DNA of 64,000 nucleotides, taken from NCBI GenBank assembly GCA_930367215.1, contig OV884059.1, forward strand, positions 232,251,803 to 232,315,802. The letters run 5' to 3'. Under the pieces are notes generated by a model. It worked only from the letters and a program-made list of their open reading frames with translations, made no database searches and was not told where the DNA came from. The DNA comes from Pollenia angustigena (taxonomy: Eukaryota > Arthropoda > Insecta > Diptera > Polleniidae). How positions within the stretch are numbered: position 1 is the first letter of the stretch; each line of letters begins with the position of its first letter. Positions 52,823 to 64,000 of this stretch are shown piece by piece. The position numbers and the translations under genes are program-made.

Positions 52823-54290
52823 AAGCCTAACAACCCTATATGTACATATGTATTTATATCGCTTTTATGACATGTTATAAGAGCAAGTTGCGTGGGATTT
52901 ATGGTGCGTAAAAGTCCACTCGCAATTTTCTTTCGCAAAAAATCGTAAGATAACAAAACATGTTTTTTTTCGATAAAAAACTCTATTGTAATTAAGTTGT
53001 TTTGTTCCTATTTTGATTCGCATTAAAGTAACATCTTAATAGTTTAATTTTTATGACATAAGTGATAAAAAAGATAACGTTTTAAGTTTAAAAATCTTGT
53101 CGGTGTTTTTTTAATTTTACTCCCATAAAGTCTAGACGTATCATCCGTTGTTACTAAAACCTAAAAGATATTTTCGGCACTAAAAGTGTTTTTTGGGAGT
53201 TGGTGCTCGCTTATATTGTGCGATTCTTACTTTATGGGTTAAAGAAGATTTAAATAATCTCTACTCTCTCACCCTATAGTAATATAACGGGCACTTGGTC
53301 TTTTATAGTGGCTTTAAAAACACTGGGGTGCACACTATCAAACAAGCGAAATATTGCCACAACTCTCATTCATATTCGATATTATGAACCTCACTTAAGT
53401 ACAAAACCGAATATAAACTAATCCTTTCAAAATCTCGCAAAAAGATTTGTTTGACATCTTTTTAATTTTAATTTAACATTAATAACAAGATATTAAGACT
53501 AATTTTAAGTACAAAACTTCCTCTCGGCATTTGTTAGAACAGGGTGTTCTAATTTCTGAAATTTTTTTTTTATGTATTTTCACTACAAATTATTTTTTTC
53601 GCTCATTAAAGTAAAAAAAAAAAACGGGGAATCACCGAGTTATTGGTGGTGTGTACAATTCAGTCATATGTGTATTAAATTTATTATGCTTGTAAAAATT
53701 TGGTCAGTTTATAACTGAAGGTCAATTAAAAAAAAAAATGTAAGAACTTTTTAAGAGTTTTTCTATGAATTTAATATGTTCAATTAATGAAATGTTATTA
53801 AATAAAAACAGTTTTGAGTTAAAATAAAGCTTACACAACTATTCATTATCTATCACTATTTCATTATAATTTTATCATTTTCTTTTAAAAAAAATGTCCA
53901 GAAATTCGAACTTTTCAGAAGTTCGAACTGCCCGGTGCACAAAGTGGTTCTAGTTTGTGAGATTCTACTGTATGTGCAAAATATTAAATTTTAAAAACGG
54001 ACTAAGTCAAAAACCTATTTTATATTTGGCTGATTTTTTTTATATAATACCTCAAACGGTTCTTTAAAAATCCTGAAACTTTGAAGGAGGTGTTTTTTTT
54101 AAGATATGAATATAATACCTCAAACTGTTCTTTAAAAATCCTGAAACTTTGAAGGAGGTGTTTTTTTTTTTAAGATATGACTTTTTTTCGCAACCTTTAA
54201 AAAAAAATAATAAAAAATTGTAATTTTGAGCAATGTCCATGTTTTACATGCACACCTGTACTATGACGTTATTGCATGGTGGGTCTTAGC
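52823..54290. other. A/T-rich spacer with a short direct duplication
   Basis: At about 54045-54180 a unit with ATAATACCTCAAAC.GTTCTT and CTGAAACTTTGAAGGAGGTG occurs twice, about 70 bp apart. Elsewhere no gene or element recognised. Confidence 0.5.
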
Positions 54291-55680
54291 CACTGAGTTT
54301 TTTACATTTTACACTAAGTGTCGATGTACAGAGTTTGACAAAGTCAAGCATATCTTGCAATATGTAAGCAGTTGGTAGTACTGAAAACATTCAAACTCCT
54401 TGCTAGGAAGTTCGAGCTATCTAATCTCTTGCTGCATGTTCGAACCTGTCTGCAGCTCCTGTTAAATAGTAACAGGACACAGATGTCTCCTCCTCGCAAC
54501 CGAACTACTCCACTAGTTCCAATTGCAATTTGGAAAACATCTACCCGCGTTAGTTTGGGTAGCACCATCAGCCACCTCGTGTAATCAGTTTAACGACATC
54601 AATTGTAAGAAAAGCATTTTGAACCAAAAAGCCTAGTCTTTGTTCAGTAACACTAATCTTTTGTAAAGGAATCCTGCTACAACCAAGATCTTTTTTTGGA
54701 CTAATTTTCGGAAAGGAGTGTAACGGGTACCGATGGAAGCTCTTATCTTTAAAACCTCTCCCTCGGGCTTGCGCTATGTAAGGGCACACAGAAACAACCG
54801 TAACAGAGTGGTTTAATTACCCCATCTAGATATCTACGCTACAAACCTTTCCTCCCAGACATAAAATGTCTTGTCCAATTGGCCTTCATAACACTCGTGC
54901 AGTGCAACATTCAATGCACAAGATCATTCCACGCTATCGTTTCATCAGAACATAAGGTCTAGCGACCGAGCTAAACCGATATAACCAATGTACTAAGATA
55001 GGCTTAATCTGTCCAAATACATCAAATGCCCACTACACCACATAACCGTGTAGTGCACATCTAATGTGTGAAGACTTTCAGACTTTCTTTTCAGCACTCT
55101 TATTAGGAAATCTTACTAATCAACACACACAGATGTACACTACACCACTTCCAACACTTCTTGCAACCACCAAACATCCTTTTTCCTGATCCCATCAATC
55201 ATCCTTCTCATCCTTCTACGAACCACCATATAACCACGAACGTCTCCAACGCTGACGAACGTCTCCAACGCTGACGAACTTTTCCTTTACAAATAGTGTT
55301 ACTGGCAAAAATTTTGGCTTTCTGATTCAAATCCCTTGACATTACAAGAGTCTCCACTACAAGTGGCAAGTTAAACTGATACCTCAACCAATGATCAGCA
55401 CAGGTGCTGGCAGTCACCTGCGGGCACTGATCCCCGAGGAGAATCATATGACCTCAAGTACTATGGTCAAAACTTCACGCTATTGAATAAATTCAAGGGC
55501 GCTAGACTTTCGAAATTCTCTCTACCATTTCCTTGCCAGCCTCGGTCAGAGCCTTGTATTCCAGCCATCTCAAAGAGATGTTTACAGGGACCTCCACGAG
55601 GAGGTAATACATAGGCTTTTGTTGCATGTTGGAGGTATACCACTAGGGTCGTCCTTCTGAGCATGCAACTTTGGTCCCTT
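54291..55680. other. Unidentified less A/T-rich relic
   Basis: About 1.4 kb with clearly more G+C than its surroundings and minus-strand frames of 73-114 codons (54344-54568, 54568-54789, 55208-55447, 55467-55811). One contains AYVLPPRGGPCKHLFEMAGI. CGAACGTCTCCAACGCTGA is repeated in tandem at 55238-55275. It could be a decayed retroelement or an old gene; I cannot name it. Confidence 0.4.
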
Positions 55681-55754
55681 GTAATTTTGAGCAATAAGTA
55701 CAATGTTATAGTTGCAAAAAACAGACCAGGCGCGCACCTGGCATTTTGCCCTAA

Positions 55755-55925
55755 TTGGGGCACGCTGAATCCAGTGGTGCTAACCGTTTTTTTGTTAGCG
55801 CTTGCTTTCAAGATATACCGTTATTTCGAAAATGTAGGAGGTTGCACTGCATATATTCTCGTTACTCAAAAACGTTTCCGTTTATTGAAATTACTAAAAA
55901 AAAACAAAATTGGCCCAAAAATCGG
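55755..55925 (+). mobile_element. Fragment of the 161-bp-repeat foldback family
   Basis: GCTGAATCCAGTGGTGCTAA, AAGATATACCGTTATTTCGA and GGAGGTTGCAC match the left arm of 34282-37267 with more differences than other copies, so it is older. Confidence 0.7.
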
Positions 55926-56344
55926 AAGGGGTCTTGGGCCACTCTTGGTTGTTTTGACATGGAATTACCCATATATCAAAACATGGTATTTAAAATTTTT
56001 TAACAAAAAATATTTTGAAAAGTAACAATATAATGGTTGTTTTGTACTCTGCAATTTTTGAATTCTTGTTAATCACGTTTTGCCAAATTGATTTTGGTTT
56101 TGGTTTAAAAAAAAGGAACATTCACCTTCGTTTAGCTAATTGCGTAGACCGTGTAAACAAATTAGCTTGCAAGGTGCCGAATCTTTAAATTCAGAAGCGC
56201 GCAAGTTCTTTTAATGTGCATAGATTATTATTTTGAAAACAGATCTAAAAACGCATACGTATAAAACTCAAATGGTGGAAGAACTACAACCAACGTCGGG
56301 ATGGCAGTCATACAGTTGACTTTGTAAACCCATGTACTGTACCT
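55926..56344. other. Spacer
   Basis: No gene or clear repeat recognised. Confidence 0.4.
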
Positions 56345-56990
56345 TTAGTGAGAACTTCTCGCATCGAAAAGATGTGAAACAAAATATTCCATGGTTTCTC
56401 GAAAAGTAAGAAAAAACTGTGTCTGTAACTCATGTCGAAAAATATCAAAAGAGATTACGTCGTAAAGTTATAAATATCATAACATTGCACCCGAACCCGA
56501 TGTGACATTGCAGACGTCGCGAACGTCCGTTACACATATCGTTGACGACGATAAAAATTTACTAAAATTGAACATTTTTCAACGACGGCGGCGAAAATAC
56601 AACCGTCGGCTATACCAAATAATGTAAAGTGCGACTTTAATGTTTGTTGTTTGCAAACGAATTTTGAAGAAATTCGTTTATTTTATAAAAACGTTAAAAG
56701 CCAAACAATTAAACAATGCAAAAATGTGCCAAGAATAAAATATTTTCATTATTATATGTTTTATATGTTTTTAGTGTTATAATTTTTTTTCTCGCCCCAT
56801 TTTAATTCGAGAGTTTATTTGACAGTTAAAAGCTGAATTTTTCTCACAAAAATGTTATAGACACAGTTTTTCTGTAAATTGGCGAGAAATTTCCTAACGT
56901 GACAGCTAGTACTCGCCAAAAAAGTTACAGACACAGTTTGTTTCATTTCAAGCATTTCAATCAAAAAGATTTTCGACGCGAGAGTTACAG
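56345..56990. mobile_element. Possible inverted-repeat element with ACTGTGTCTGTAAC arms
   Basis: AAACTGTGTCTGTAACTC near 56414 has the inverse GTTACAGACACAGTTTGTTT near 56928, and TCTCGCATCGAAAAGAT near the left matches the inverse ATTTTCGACGCGAGAG at the right. The arms are imperfect. Confidence 0.5.
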
Positions 56991-57026
56991 AACATGGGCA
57001 CAGGTAATTGAGCGCTTCTTCACGTT

Positions 57027-57362
57027 TAAGCCTAGATTACACTATCTCACAAGTCTTACGTATTCCATAATACTTTGTGAGATAGAAATCTAATGAGTTT
57101 TGTTGCGACTGTTTGTTTGTGTTCAGACCATCACACAAAGTATAAACACTCACATATGAAATAAAATGCAACCCTGATCCAATGAAAAGTATTATTGTTT
57201 AGAAATTTTTCAAAAAACGATGAAGTCGTATGGGATGTCAAACTTTTTTCTTAATACTTGTCAATTTCGTGACACATTGCATTCACACTATCACACTTTG
57301 TCATATTACTTGAGTTTTTGACATGTATTAATACAAAGTATAATAGCGTAATCTAGCCTTTA
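57027..57362. mobile_element. MITE with CTAGATTACACTAT ends
   Basis: CCTAGATTACACTATCTCAC at the left and GGCTAGATTACGCTATTATA on the minus strand at the right are inverted matches with TTAA nearby on both sides. Inside, ACAAAGTAT/ATACTTTGTG words pair. Confidence 0.6.
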
Positions 57363-57371
57363 ACAACATTT

Positions 57372-57545
57372 GTTTTCGGATGAAGCACATTTTTACCTCA
57401 ATAGGCACGTAAATAAGCAAAAGTGCCACTGTTGGGGTGCAACGAGTCTGGAACACAAGCATGAAAGACCACTTCATTCACCAAAGGGACAGTGTGGACA
57501 GCGATGTCGGCGCGAGTAGTTCTTGGAAATCTTGAATTTTTTACA
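57372..57545 (+). pseudogene. Mariner transposase relic
   Basis: One frame reads FSDEAHFYLNRHVNKQKCHCWG, matching the first-aspartate block and following WLNGYVNKQNCRIWS of the intact transposase at 24447-25532, then ERPLHSPKG. Only this part is left. Confidence 0.75.
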
Positions 57546-57636
57546 TATTGAAGATATTATTTTTTAAAAATAAATATCCAAATACTGTATGTACTTTGAA
57601 ATTAATAAACGTTTTATTTATTTTCGGATAACTTAT

Positions 57637-58460
57637 TCTATATATATAAAAATAAGTTGCATTGTGTTAGTAATTGATGTTCTCTCAAATGCATGAACCG
57701 ATTTTGTTTCTGTAAAGTTCACGTGGAAGGCGACGTCAATACCAAGGTTTTTATGTATCAACGGTCTTCAAATGTGTATTGTGTCATGAGTTATGGTTAT
57801 AGTTAGTGAACACTGCATTCATTCCGAAACATGTATGTATGTATTTATATTCCCACACAAATATCAACAAAATGTCCTCCGTTTTGAACTCCTCCGAAAC
57901 GGCTTGACAGATTTTTATGAAATTTCGTATGTGTATTTTATATCGTTGGAGGGCGCAAAATATTGCAATAGGGGTAAAAGCTCCCACTCCCCAATCTTCT
58001 AAGCTAATCAACCGGTTTTCTTAAAATTTGGCATGCAGACAATGTAACATCTGAAAGAGAATAGGAAATAGGGTGTGAAATAGCGTAAGAGGGCTAAAAG
58101 CTCCCCCTCCCTATATCTTCGTAACTAATCAACCGATTTTTTTGAAATTTCGCAGGCAAATAGTGTTGCAGTTGGAAAGAACTATAGCCTATAGTTTTTA
58201 TTATTTAGGGAGTGAAATAGAGCAGGAGGGGTAAAAGCTTCCCCTCTCTCTATCTTCTTAACTAATCAACCGGTTTTCTTAAAATTTGGCATGCATACAC
58301 TTAACTAATCAATGAATTTTCTTGAAATTGGGTAGGCAAATAGTGTAACATCTGGAAAGAACTATAGCCTATAATCTTTTCTTAAAATTTGGCTAGCAGA
58401 CACTGTTACACATGAAAGAAATAAGTTATGTGGCAAAACAACGTTTGCCGGGCCAGCTAG
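57637..58460 (+). mobile_element. Non-autonomous Helitron
   Basis: Starts TCTATATATATAAAAATAAG and ends ACGTTTGCCGGGCCAGCTAG followed by T. The last bases GGGCCAGCTAG resemble the GGGTCAGCTAG end of the 49769-52333 copy. Inside, CTAATCAACCGATTTT..TTGAAATTT.GCA is repeated about four times. No protein. Confidence 0.75.
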
Positions 58461-58479
58461 TGTTTTATAATATCGAATC

Positions 58480-58605
58480 GCAATCTATAAACTTTCTTCT
58501 GTATCGGTATACTAAAAAGGTCGATCGGTATACTTTAAGGTGGGTGTTACAAATATCAGCAAAAACGCATACTAACCTTTCCACTACTGTGGTGTGGGCA
58601 TAATA
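58480..58605 (+). repeat. AACAAGT-family end fragment
   Basis: Ends CCACTACTGTGGTGTGGGCA, like the ends of copies A and E. Only about 120 bp is left. Confidence 0.35.
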
Positions 58606-59932
58606 AATAAGAAAGTCTTGGACTCTTTTTGAACATTATAGGCCCTGAAGGGTTAATTCATCTCACAAATTTTTACCCCTAAAGAAAAATATGTGTATTT
58701 TAGTAAATAGTTTTTATCTTGATTTTTATTTTATTATTTATTGACATCATTTAAACTGTACGTAAATTTAAACTTTTATAAATAAACAAAAATGAACAAA
58801 ACAAAAACAAATATTTATAAACAAATTGAAAACGAAAAACATAAAATAAGTACAAAAATAAAAGCACGAAATTTTCTTTTCTTTTTTTTACAATCAACAT
58901 TTTTTTGTGTATCTTTAAGATTTTTTTTAGTATATTTTTTGTTTTAATACAAGACGTAACAAATATTTTGAAACAATTCTTTTTTAATTAAATTAACGCT
59001 ATTGTTACTTTCCTATTAGCAAAACATATTTATTCCATAAAATATATAATAACAAAATAAAAAAGTAATTTATTAACAAAGAAAATAAGTGCATTTAATA
59101 TTAAAAAAAAAAAACAATAAATCCAAAAATTAAATAATTCTGAAAATATTTTTTTTATAAATTTAAAAATCAATTTTAAAATGTTTTTTAAATTTTTTTT
59201 ACTAAATTCAAGCTGATGTGCGTATCTTAAATGAAAATTAAGCAATAATAAAAAAAAGAAATTAAAAAAACGAGCATAAAATCTGCGATTTCAGGAAATT
59301 GCTTTTAGTAGACTGCCTATAAAAATTAATTTATAAAATTTAAATAAAAACCTTGTGGTTTTTATTTATTGTATTAAAGTTTTTAATAAAAACCTGTATT
59401 GAACACTTTAATTTTAAAATTAATTTATAACCGAAAAACGTGAGACACATTTTAAAAACTTTTTTGACAAAGTTTCTTCGATAAAAAAAGTGAAGAGGAG
59501 AAATTTTGAACGTAGATTTTGCAAACAAAATTTGTTTCCAAAATAAATCGATATTCAAGAAAGGTAATTGCACCCGCAAGCGGTAGCCAGACACGTTTTT
59601 GTTTAATTAAATTTATTAATACAAATGTTTTAATATTTCATTTATTTTATCTATTTTATTTAAAATTCTTAAAAATTGTTTTCGTTGTATTTTATTTCAT
59701 TCATGATTAATGAAAATAATGAAGAGGGGGAGGGGAGGGGGGGGGGGGGCGTTATAAATGCGTTTTATTTTTGTCTTTCATTTAATTAATAGAAACAAAA
59801 ATATTTTTGTTGTTTTGTCATTAAGAATGAAAAGTTTTTATTTTCTTTGTCAACGCACAGTGGGGCTAAGGAATAAAATATTTATCATTTCATTAATTGA
59901 CCACAACTCTGGTCGGCAAAAAGAGAAATAAA
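58606..59932. other. A/T-rich spacer with a G-run
   Basis: Mostly A/T-rich with T-runs and AAAAA tracts. At 59722-59749 a G-rich stretch (GAGGGGGAGGGGAGGGG then a longer G-run) could form a G-quadruplex. No gene. Confidence 0.55.
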
Positions 59933-60021
59933 AACAAGTATAAGTGCTATATTCGGTTATGCCGAATCTGTTAACCCTACACCGAAAGTTAAGAAATTTA
60001 ATGGAGCCTATTGGTCAATTA
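59933..60021 (+). repeat. AACAAGT-family repeat, copy C, left end
   Basis: AAACAAGTATAAGTGCTATA then TCGGTTATGCCGAATC as in copies A and B, interrupted by the foldback at 60022. Sequence after 61406 (TTGTAGACGAATCTCC) may be its continuation. Confidence 0.6.
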
Positions 60022-61406
60022 CACTGTGCAGCAAAATTCGGGTCATCGCCGCCAGCCTCAACACTTGCAACGCGAAATGAAAGTAGACTACTAGTAGAGC
60101 AAATCTGCCATAGGGCTTTGAGAAGTTAGCTCGGGCTCCCGAAATATGGGCCCCTAAAGTTTTTGAAAAATATACTAAATGTACTTCTGAGCTAAAAACT
60201 AATTTCAGATGTCTTCAGTAGAAGCGTATAACGATCCTTTTCTTAGAATTTATTGACCCCCTAACTCTCATTTTAAGGGTAATTTTTGTCCTTTTTCCCA
60301 ACTCTTACACAAAAGTATACTAAAAGTGCACTTTTAAGGGTTAAAATGTTCTGCGAATATTTTTTGCATCCAATTTCATAAGAGGTCTTCTAAAACCAAA
60401 GGTTAGATGCATTTAAAACGGATTTTTGGTATTTCGGTCATTGAAATTTTTGAATTTTTAAAAAAGGCATTTGGTTTGGTACAAGTCAAAAAAATATACT
60501 AAATGTACTTCAGAGCTAAAAGAATATTTCAGATGTCTTCTGTAGAATTATATGGCGATTCTTTTCTTACAATATATTAACCCTCTTACACTAATTTTAA
60601 GGGGTAATTTTTGTTCCTTTTTTAACTTCCTAAAACGGCAATCTAGAGGCTTGAAATGTTCTACGAATATTTTCTGCATCAAGTTTCACTAGGGGTCTTC
60701 TAAAGGCAAAAGTTTGTGCAATGTATGCAAAAAATATTCGTAGATGCAGCAAATATTCGTAAAATATTTTAACACGGCACGTTAGACCGTTTTAGTGTAG
60801 AAGTTAAAAAAGGACAAAAATTATTCCTTAAAATTAGTGTTAGAGGGTTAATATATTCTAAGAAAAGAATCGCCATATAATTCTACAGAAGACATCTGAA
60901 ATATTCTTTTAGCTCTGAAGTACATTTAGTATATTTTTTTGACTTGTACCAAACGCCTTTTCAAGAAATTCAAAAATTTCAATGCCCGAAATTTCGAAAA
61001 TCCGTTTTAAATGCATCAAACGAATTTTTGGTTTTTCAAGACCCCTTGTGAAATTGGATGCAACAAATATTCGTAGAATATTTTAACCCTCAAAAGTGCA
61101 TTTTTAGTATACTTTTGTGCAAGAGCTGGGAAAAAGGACAAAAATGACCCCTTAAAATGAGAGTAGAGGGTTAATAAATTCTAAGAAAAGAATCGCCATA
61201 CGATTCTACTGAAGACAAAAGTACATTTAGTATATTTTTTTTGGCTTATACCAAACGCCCTTTCAAAAAAATTCAAAAACTTTAGGGGCCCATATTTCGG
61301 GAGCCCGAGCTAACTTTTCAAAACCCTTTGGCAGATTTGCTCTAGAAGTAGTCTACTTTAATTTCGCGTTGCAAGTGTTGAGGCTGGTTTTTTTTGTTGC
61401 ACAGTG
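60022..61406. mobile_element. Foldback element with CACTGTGCA ends
   Basis: CACTGTGCAGC at the left and CACTGTGCAAC on the minus strand at the right begin two arms of about 680 bp that stay complementary to a centre near 60715. CCAGCCTCAACACTTGCAAC is shared by the arms, and each arm contains about two units of a roughly 320-bp repeat with AAATATACTAAATGTACTTC. It interrupts repeat copy C. No transposase. Confidence 0.82.
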
Positions 61407-62218
61407 TTGTAGACGAATCTCCTCAAAATTTAGTTGTGCGATGACTAGCCATCGCTATGTTATAACAACAAGCAATTTTTTGTAAGCACAAGAAGACTGC
61501 TTTTGTCCATGAATCAAAAAAACAAGATTGTGCACTAAAAATTTTCTGCTGCGCATCAACATACGTCATCATAGACTAAATATGAGTGTAAAAAATGTAA
61601 GACACACACAAATGCACATACATAAAATATATATTTTGGGCAGTTTAGTAAAAGTGCAGATAACTTTGATTTTTTTTTATGAATTTTGTATGAATCTTAA
61701 AAAGCCAAAAATTTTGGTCATTTACTCAAATATGCAGGTAAAAAAGGAATTTTTATGGTATTTTTTTATAACTCAGAAATTTTTGTATTGGATTAGTCAT
61801 TTTCTCATTTTAATCCAGAAAAATGCAATCAGAGACTTTTTAACTTATTTTCTGTCTAAACCAATGTTGCCAATTTAGCCATTAAAAAATGAGTTTAGCC
61901 ATTAGCCTTTTTTCAAATTTAGCCATACAATTTCTTTAAAAATAATAATTTCTTAATTTCTTATTAAAATTTATAAAAGTCAAATAAACCTTTTTAACAA
62001 TTAAAACGCATTTAACCTAAATCACAACTTTTACAAATGATAATGAAACATCTTTCAAAATAAGGGAACAGTATTCCAATATTAAATTTAGAAAATGGAT
62101 CAATACAGAATTTTGATATTTATTCACCTACATACAACAAGATATACAAAATCTTTAAGATTATAGTAGGGATAACAGGTAGTTATACAAATAAATGTTT
62201 ATAACATAGAACTTATTA
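61407..62218. other. Spacer with TTTAGCCATT words
   Basis: TTTAGCCATT recurs three to four times at 61876-61926. A 116-codon frame at 61528-61878 has no recognised features and is probably chance. Confidence 0.45.
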
Positions 62219-63330
62219 TCTATATATATAAAATTGTAACGTTACTGACTGACTCACTAACTCATTGATTCATCATCGCACAGCCTAAACTAAAATAAAG
62301 CTAAAAATTTTTAAATTTGGACCAGAGATTCGTCACTCCCCAAATCGATCCACTAAGGCGGGATTTTTGGATATAACCTTAAATCTCCAAAACCAAAAGC
62401 GATAAAAAAATGTAATACTTATCGTTGTTCTTTAGAAAAATAAGCGGACAGATGTCTGGTACTTTTTTAAAACTCGGCCCTATTAGGAAGTTAACGGGTA
62501 ACACCTGAATTTTGGTTCTTTTTTGACACCCCATCTTTTGAAACAAAGTTTATACCACATTCGAAACTTATCGAAAAAATACGAATATAAATTTGGTACT
62601 TTTTCGAAACTCGAACCTTTAAGGGGTGAAGATCATAAGTATTTTTGGTACTTTTTTTCAAAAAATTTTTCTCCATTCATTGAAATATTCGTACTAAATT
62701 ATGGGCTCCCACTGCAATACTGAAATCTTTTATACTTTAATGGGGGAAAAAGAAGTATCAACATGGGGCAATACGGGAAATTTGATATTTTACTTTAGTT
62801 TTTCGGTTCTTCAACTGGTGGATGAGAATCTATAAGAGGGAACTTTTTGGTAATTATTTTTTCTTTGTAAACTGGTATTTTTTGAATTTCCGTTAGTATT
62901 GGACCTAGAAATATATAATTAAACATGCAAGTTCCTTAGTGAATGAGAATCTGTAAGAGGGATTTTTTGGTACTTTTTCATTCTGGTACTTTTTTTAAAA
63001 TAAACTGTTACTTTTTTTTAATATAATATTTATTTTTGTGCATTAAATAAATTTCCGAAATTCGGCCGTTTTAGGTAGTAAGTAACCGGGTAAAAACTGC
63101 ATTTTGGAACTTTTTTGTCCACCGAGCTAAACCAATTCGCATAGAAATAAAAATTATTTAACATCAATAATTAGTATTGTGGTTATTTTGTTGAACTATT
63201 TATGGGTTTTAATCCAAATTTTTAATATTTTTAATTTGGCTTAAGTTCATCAAATTTAATTTTCATTAAATTATTTATATGAAGAAAGGAATTTTACAAC
63301 ATGAGAATTAATTAAAATTGTTATTGATAA
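62219..63330 (+). mobile_element. Helitron-like left end, right end unclear
   Basis: Starts TCTATATATATAAAATTGTA then CGTTACTGACTGACTCAC, typical of insect Helitron 5' ends. The following 800 bp has repeats of TTTGGTACTTTTT with TCGGCC..TTAGG..GTAACGGGTA. No CTAG end was found before the next element, so the limit is uncertain. Confidence 0.5.
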
Positions 63331-63338
63331 TCTTTCAT

Positions 63339-63368
63339 TCTTGACAGTGGACGGGGCTCGAACCCTGG
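63339..63368 (-). ncRNA. Isolated box B-like tRNA sequence
   Basis: The minus strand reads GGCCAGGGTTCGAGCCCCGT, a good pol III box B with paired stem (CAGGG/CCCCG region partly). No box A or tRNA body is seen next to it. Confidence 0.25.
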
Positions 63369-63376
63369 CCGGCAGG

Positions 63377-64000
63377 CAGGCGCGGATTCAGGGGGGGTGA
63401 AATAAGGAAATTTCCCCCCCGTAAATTATAAAAATATGTTTTGTTTATTTCGATAATACATGAATACCCATTAATATTATCTTTTTTTAATGTACACAAT
63501 TTTTCAAAATCCCAGCAAGGTTTTTTTTTGTTTTTTTATTGAATCTCTAACGAAATTTTCAATAAGTATATTTTTGTTTTTTTATTGAATCTCTAACCAA
63601 ATTTTCAATAAGTATCCAAATCTTCATCCTAATAGTTATTTATTATATATTTTCAATGAAACATCTAGTTTACTGTATTCAAATACTTATTATTCTACAT
63701 TCAATCCCAGCAGGCGCCATCTATGTATAACCAAAGAGTAAACGTTTGACTTGAATATGCGTGCGGTTGAATTATTAAAAAGCCTTAGTATTTGCAATAT
63801 TTATGAATATAGTATGTGTTATATGAAAAAAATCCTATTCGATAATTTTTGACGAACGCACGGATTTGTCGGTGAAAAGCCAGATTTCATTATCTTTAAA
63901 ATATTTCAACATACAACAAATAGTTGTAAGGCAAGAATTGTTTTGGCTTTGTTGTAAAAGCATTTGAAGAGCCTTCACAGGAAATTGATAATGACGCTGA
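63377..64000 (+). mobile_element. 5' part of a second hAT copy, cut by the window edge
   Basis: Starts CAGGCGCGGATTCAGGGGGG and matches the inverse of 47715-48035 for at least 300 bp, with one internal duplication (TTTTTATTGAATCTCTAAC twice, near 63535 and 63577). The transposase would be expected beyond the window. Confidence 0.65.

Noticed and set aside
52621..52956. Short frames near the 52484-52725 MITE
   Set aside because: They run through the MITE arm and repeat tail; no protein features.
61528..61878. A 116-codon frame
   Set aside because: Rich in F, K, I and L as expected of chance frames in A/T-rich DNA; no motif, no introns, no neighbour support.
63339..63368. A possible intact tRNA gene
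   Set aside because: Only a T-arm-like box B is present; acceptor, D and anticodon arms are missing.

Overview
The window looks like intergenic nuclear DNA from a higher fly (Diptera, Brachycera), possibly a calyptrate such as a muscid or blowfly. It is strongly A/T-rich, and its one recognisable host gene has short GT/AG introns. The transposon mix also fits: mariner, hAT, pogo-like, Harbinger-like and Helitron elements, plus R1-clade LINEs sitting in (ACAT)n repeats. The species call is inference. No bacterial genes, CRISPR arrays, rRNA or intact tRNA genes were seen.

Layout. Positions 1-7.1 kb hold nested hAT-like elements whose ends are packed with TATCGATA-type motifs, with MITEs (short non-autonomous DNA transposons) inside them. 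Positions 7.1-15 kb are A/T-rich spacer with more MITEs; one is a hAT with a perfect 8-bp target duplication. Positions 15.22-16.05 kb carry the only convincing host gene, a four-exon gene for a small protein with four predicted membrane segments. Positions 16-23.6 kb are spacer with MITEs, a pogo-like element and palindromic hairpin elements. A dispersed-repeat copy at 23.6-26.7 kb contains a mariner with an uninterrupted 361-residue transposase. A foldback element with an 82-bp satellite lies at 26.8-27.8 kb.

The most structured region is 28.9-37.45 kb. A (ATGT)n tract appears to be split by three insertions: a 5'-truncated R1-clade LINE end, a longer R1-clade LINE with an internal deletion, and a 3-kb palindromic foldback element with 161-bp tandem repeats. 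The R1-clade Waldo lineage is known for targeting ACAY repeats, so this looks like a microsatellite acting as an insertion hub.

Positions 37.5-46 kb hold a pogo-like element containing a deleted mariner, a LINE relic with RNase H-like sequence, another nested MITE pair, and a foldback fragment split by two head-to-tail Helitrons. A broken hAT transposase (DUF4371-like) lies at 46-48 kb. A Helitron with a helicase remnant carrying one in-frame stop occupies 49.8-52.3 kb. An unidentified, less A/T-rich relic is at 54.3-55.7 kb. Further Helitrons, a CACTGTG-ended foldback and the start of a second hAT copy fill the rest.

The genes do not form a pathway. The biology here is transposon nesting: many insertions can be ordered in time because one lies inside another, and in two cases an uninterrupted paralogous site is also in the window.
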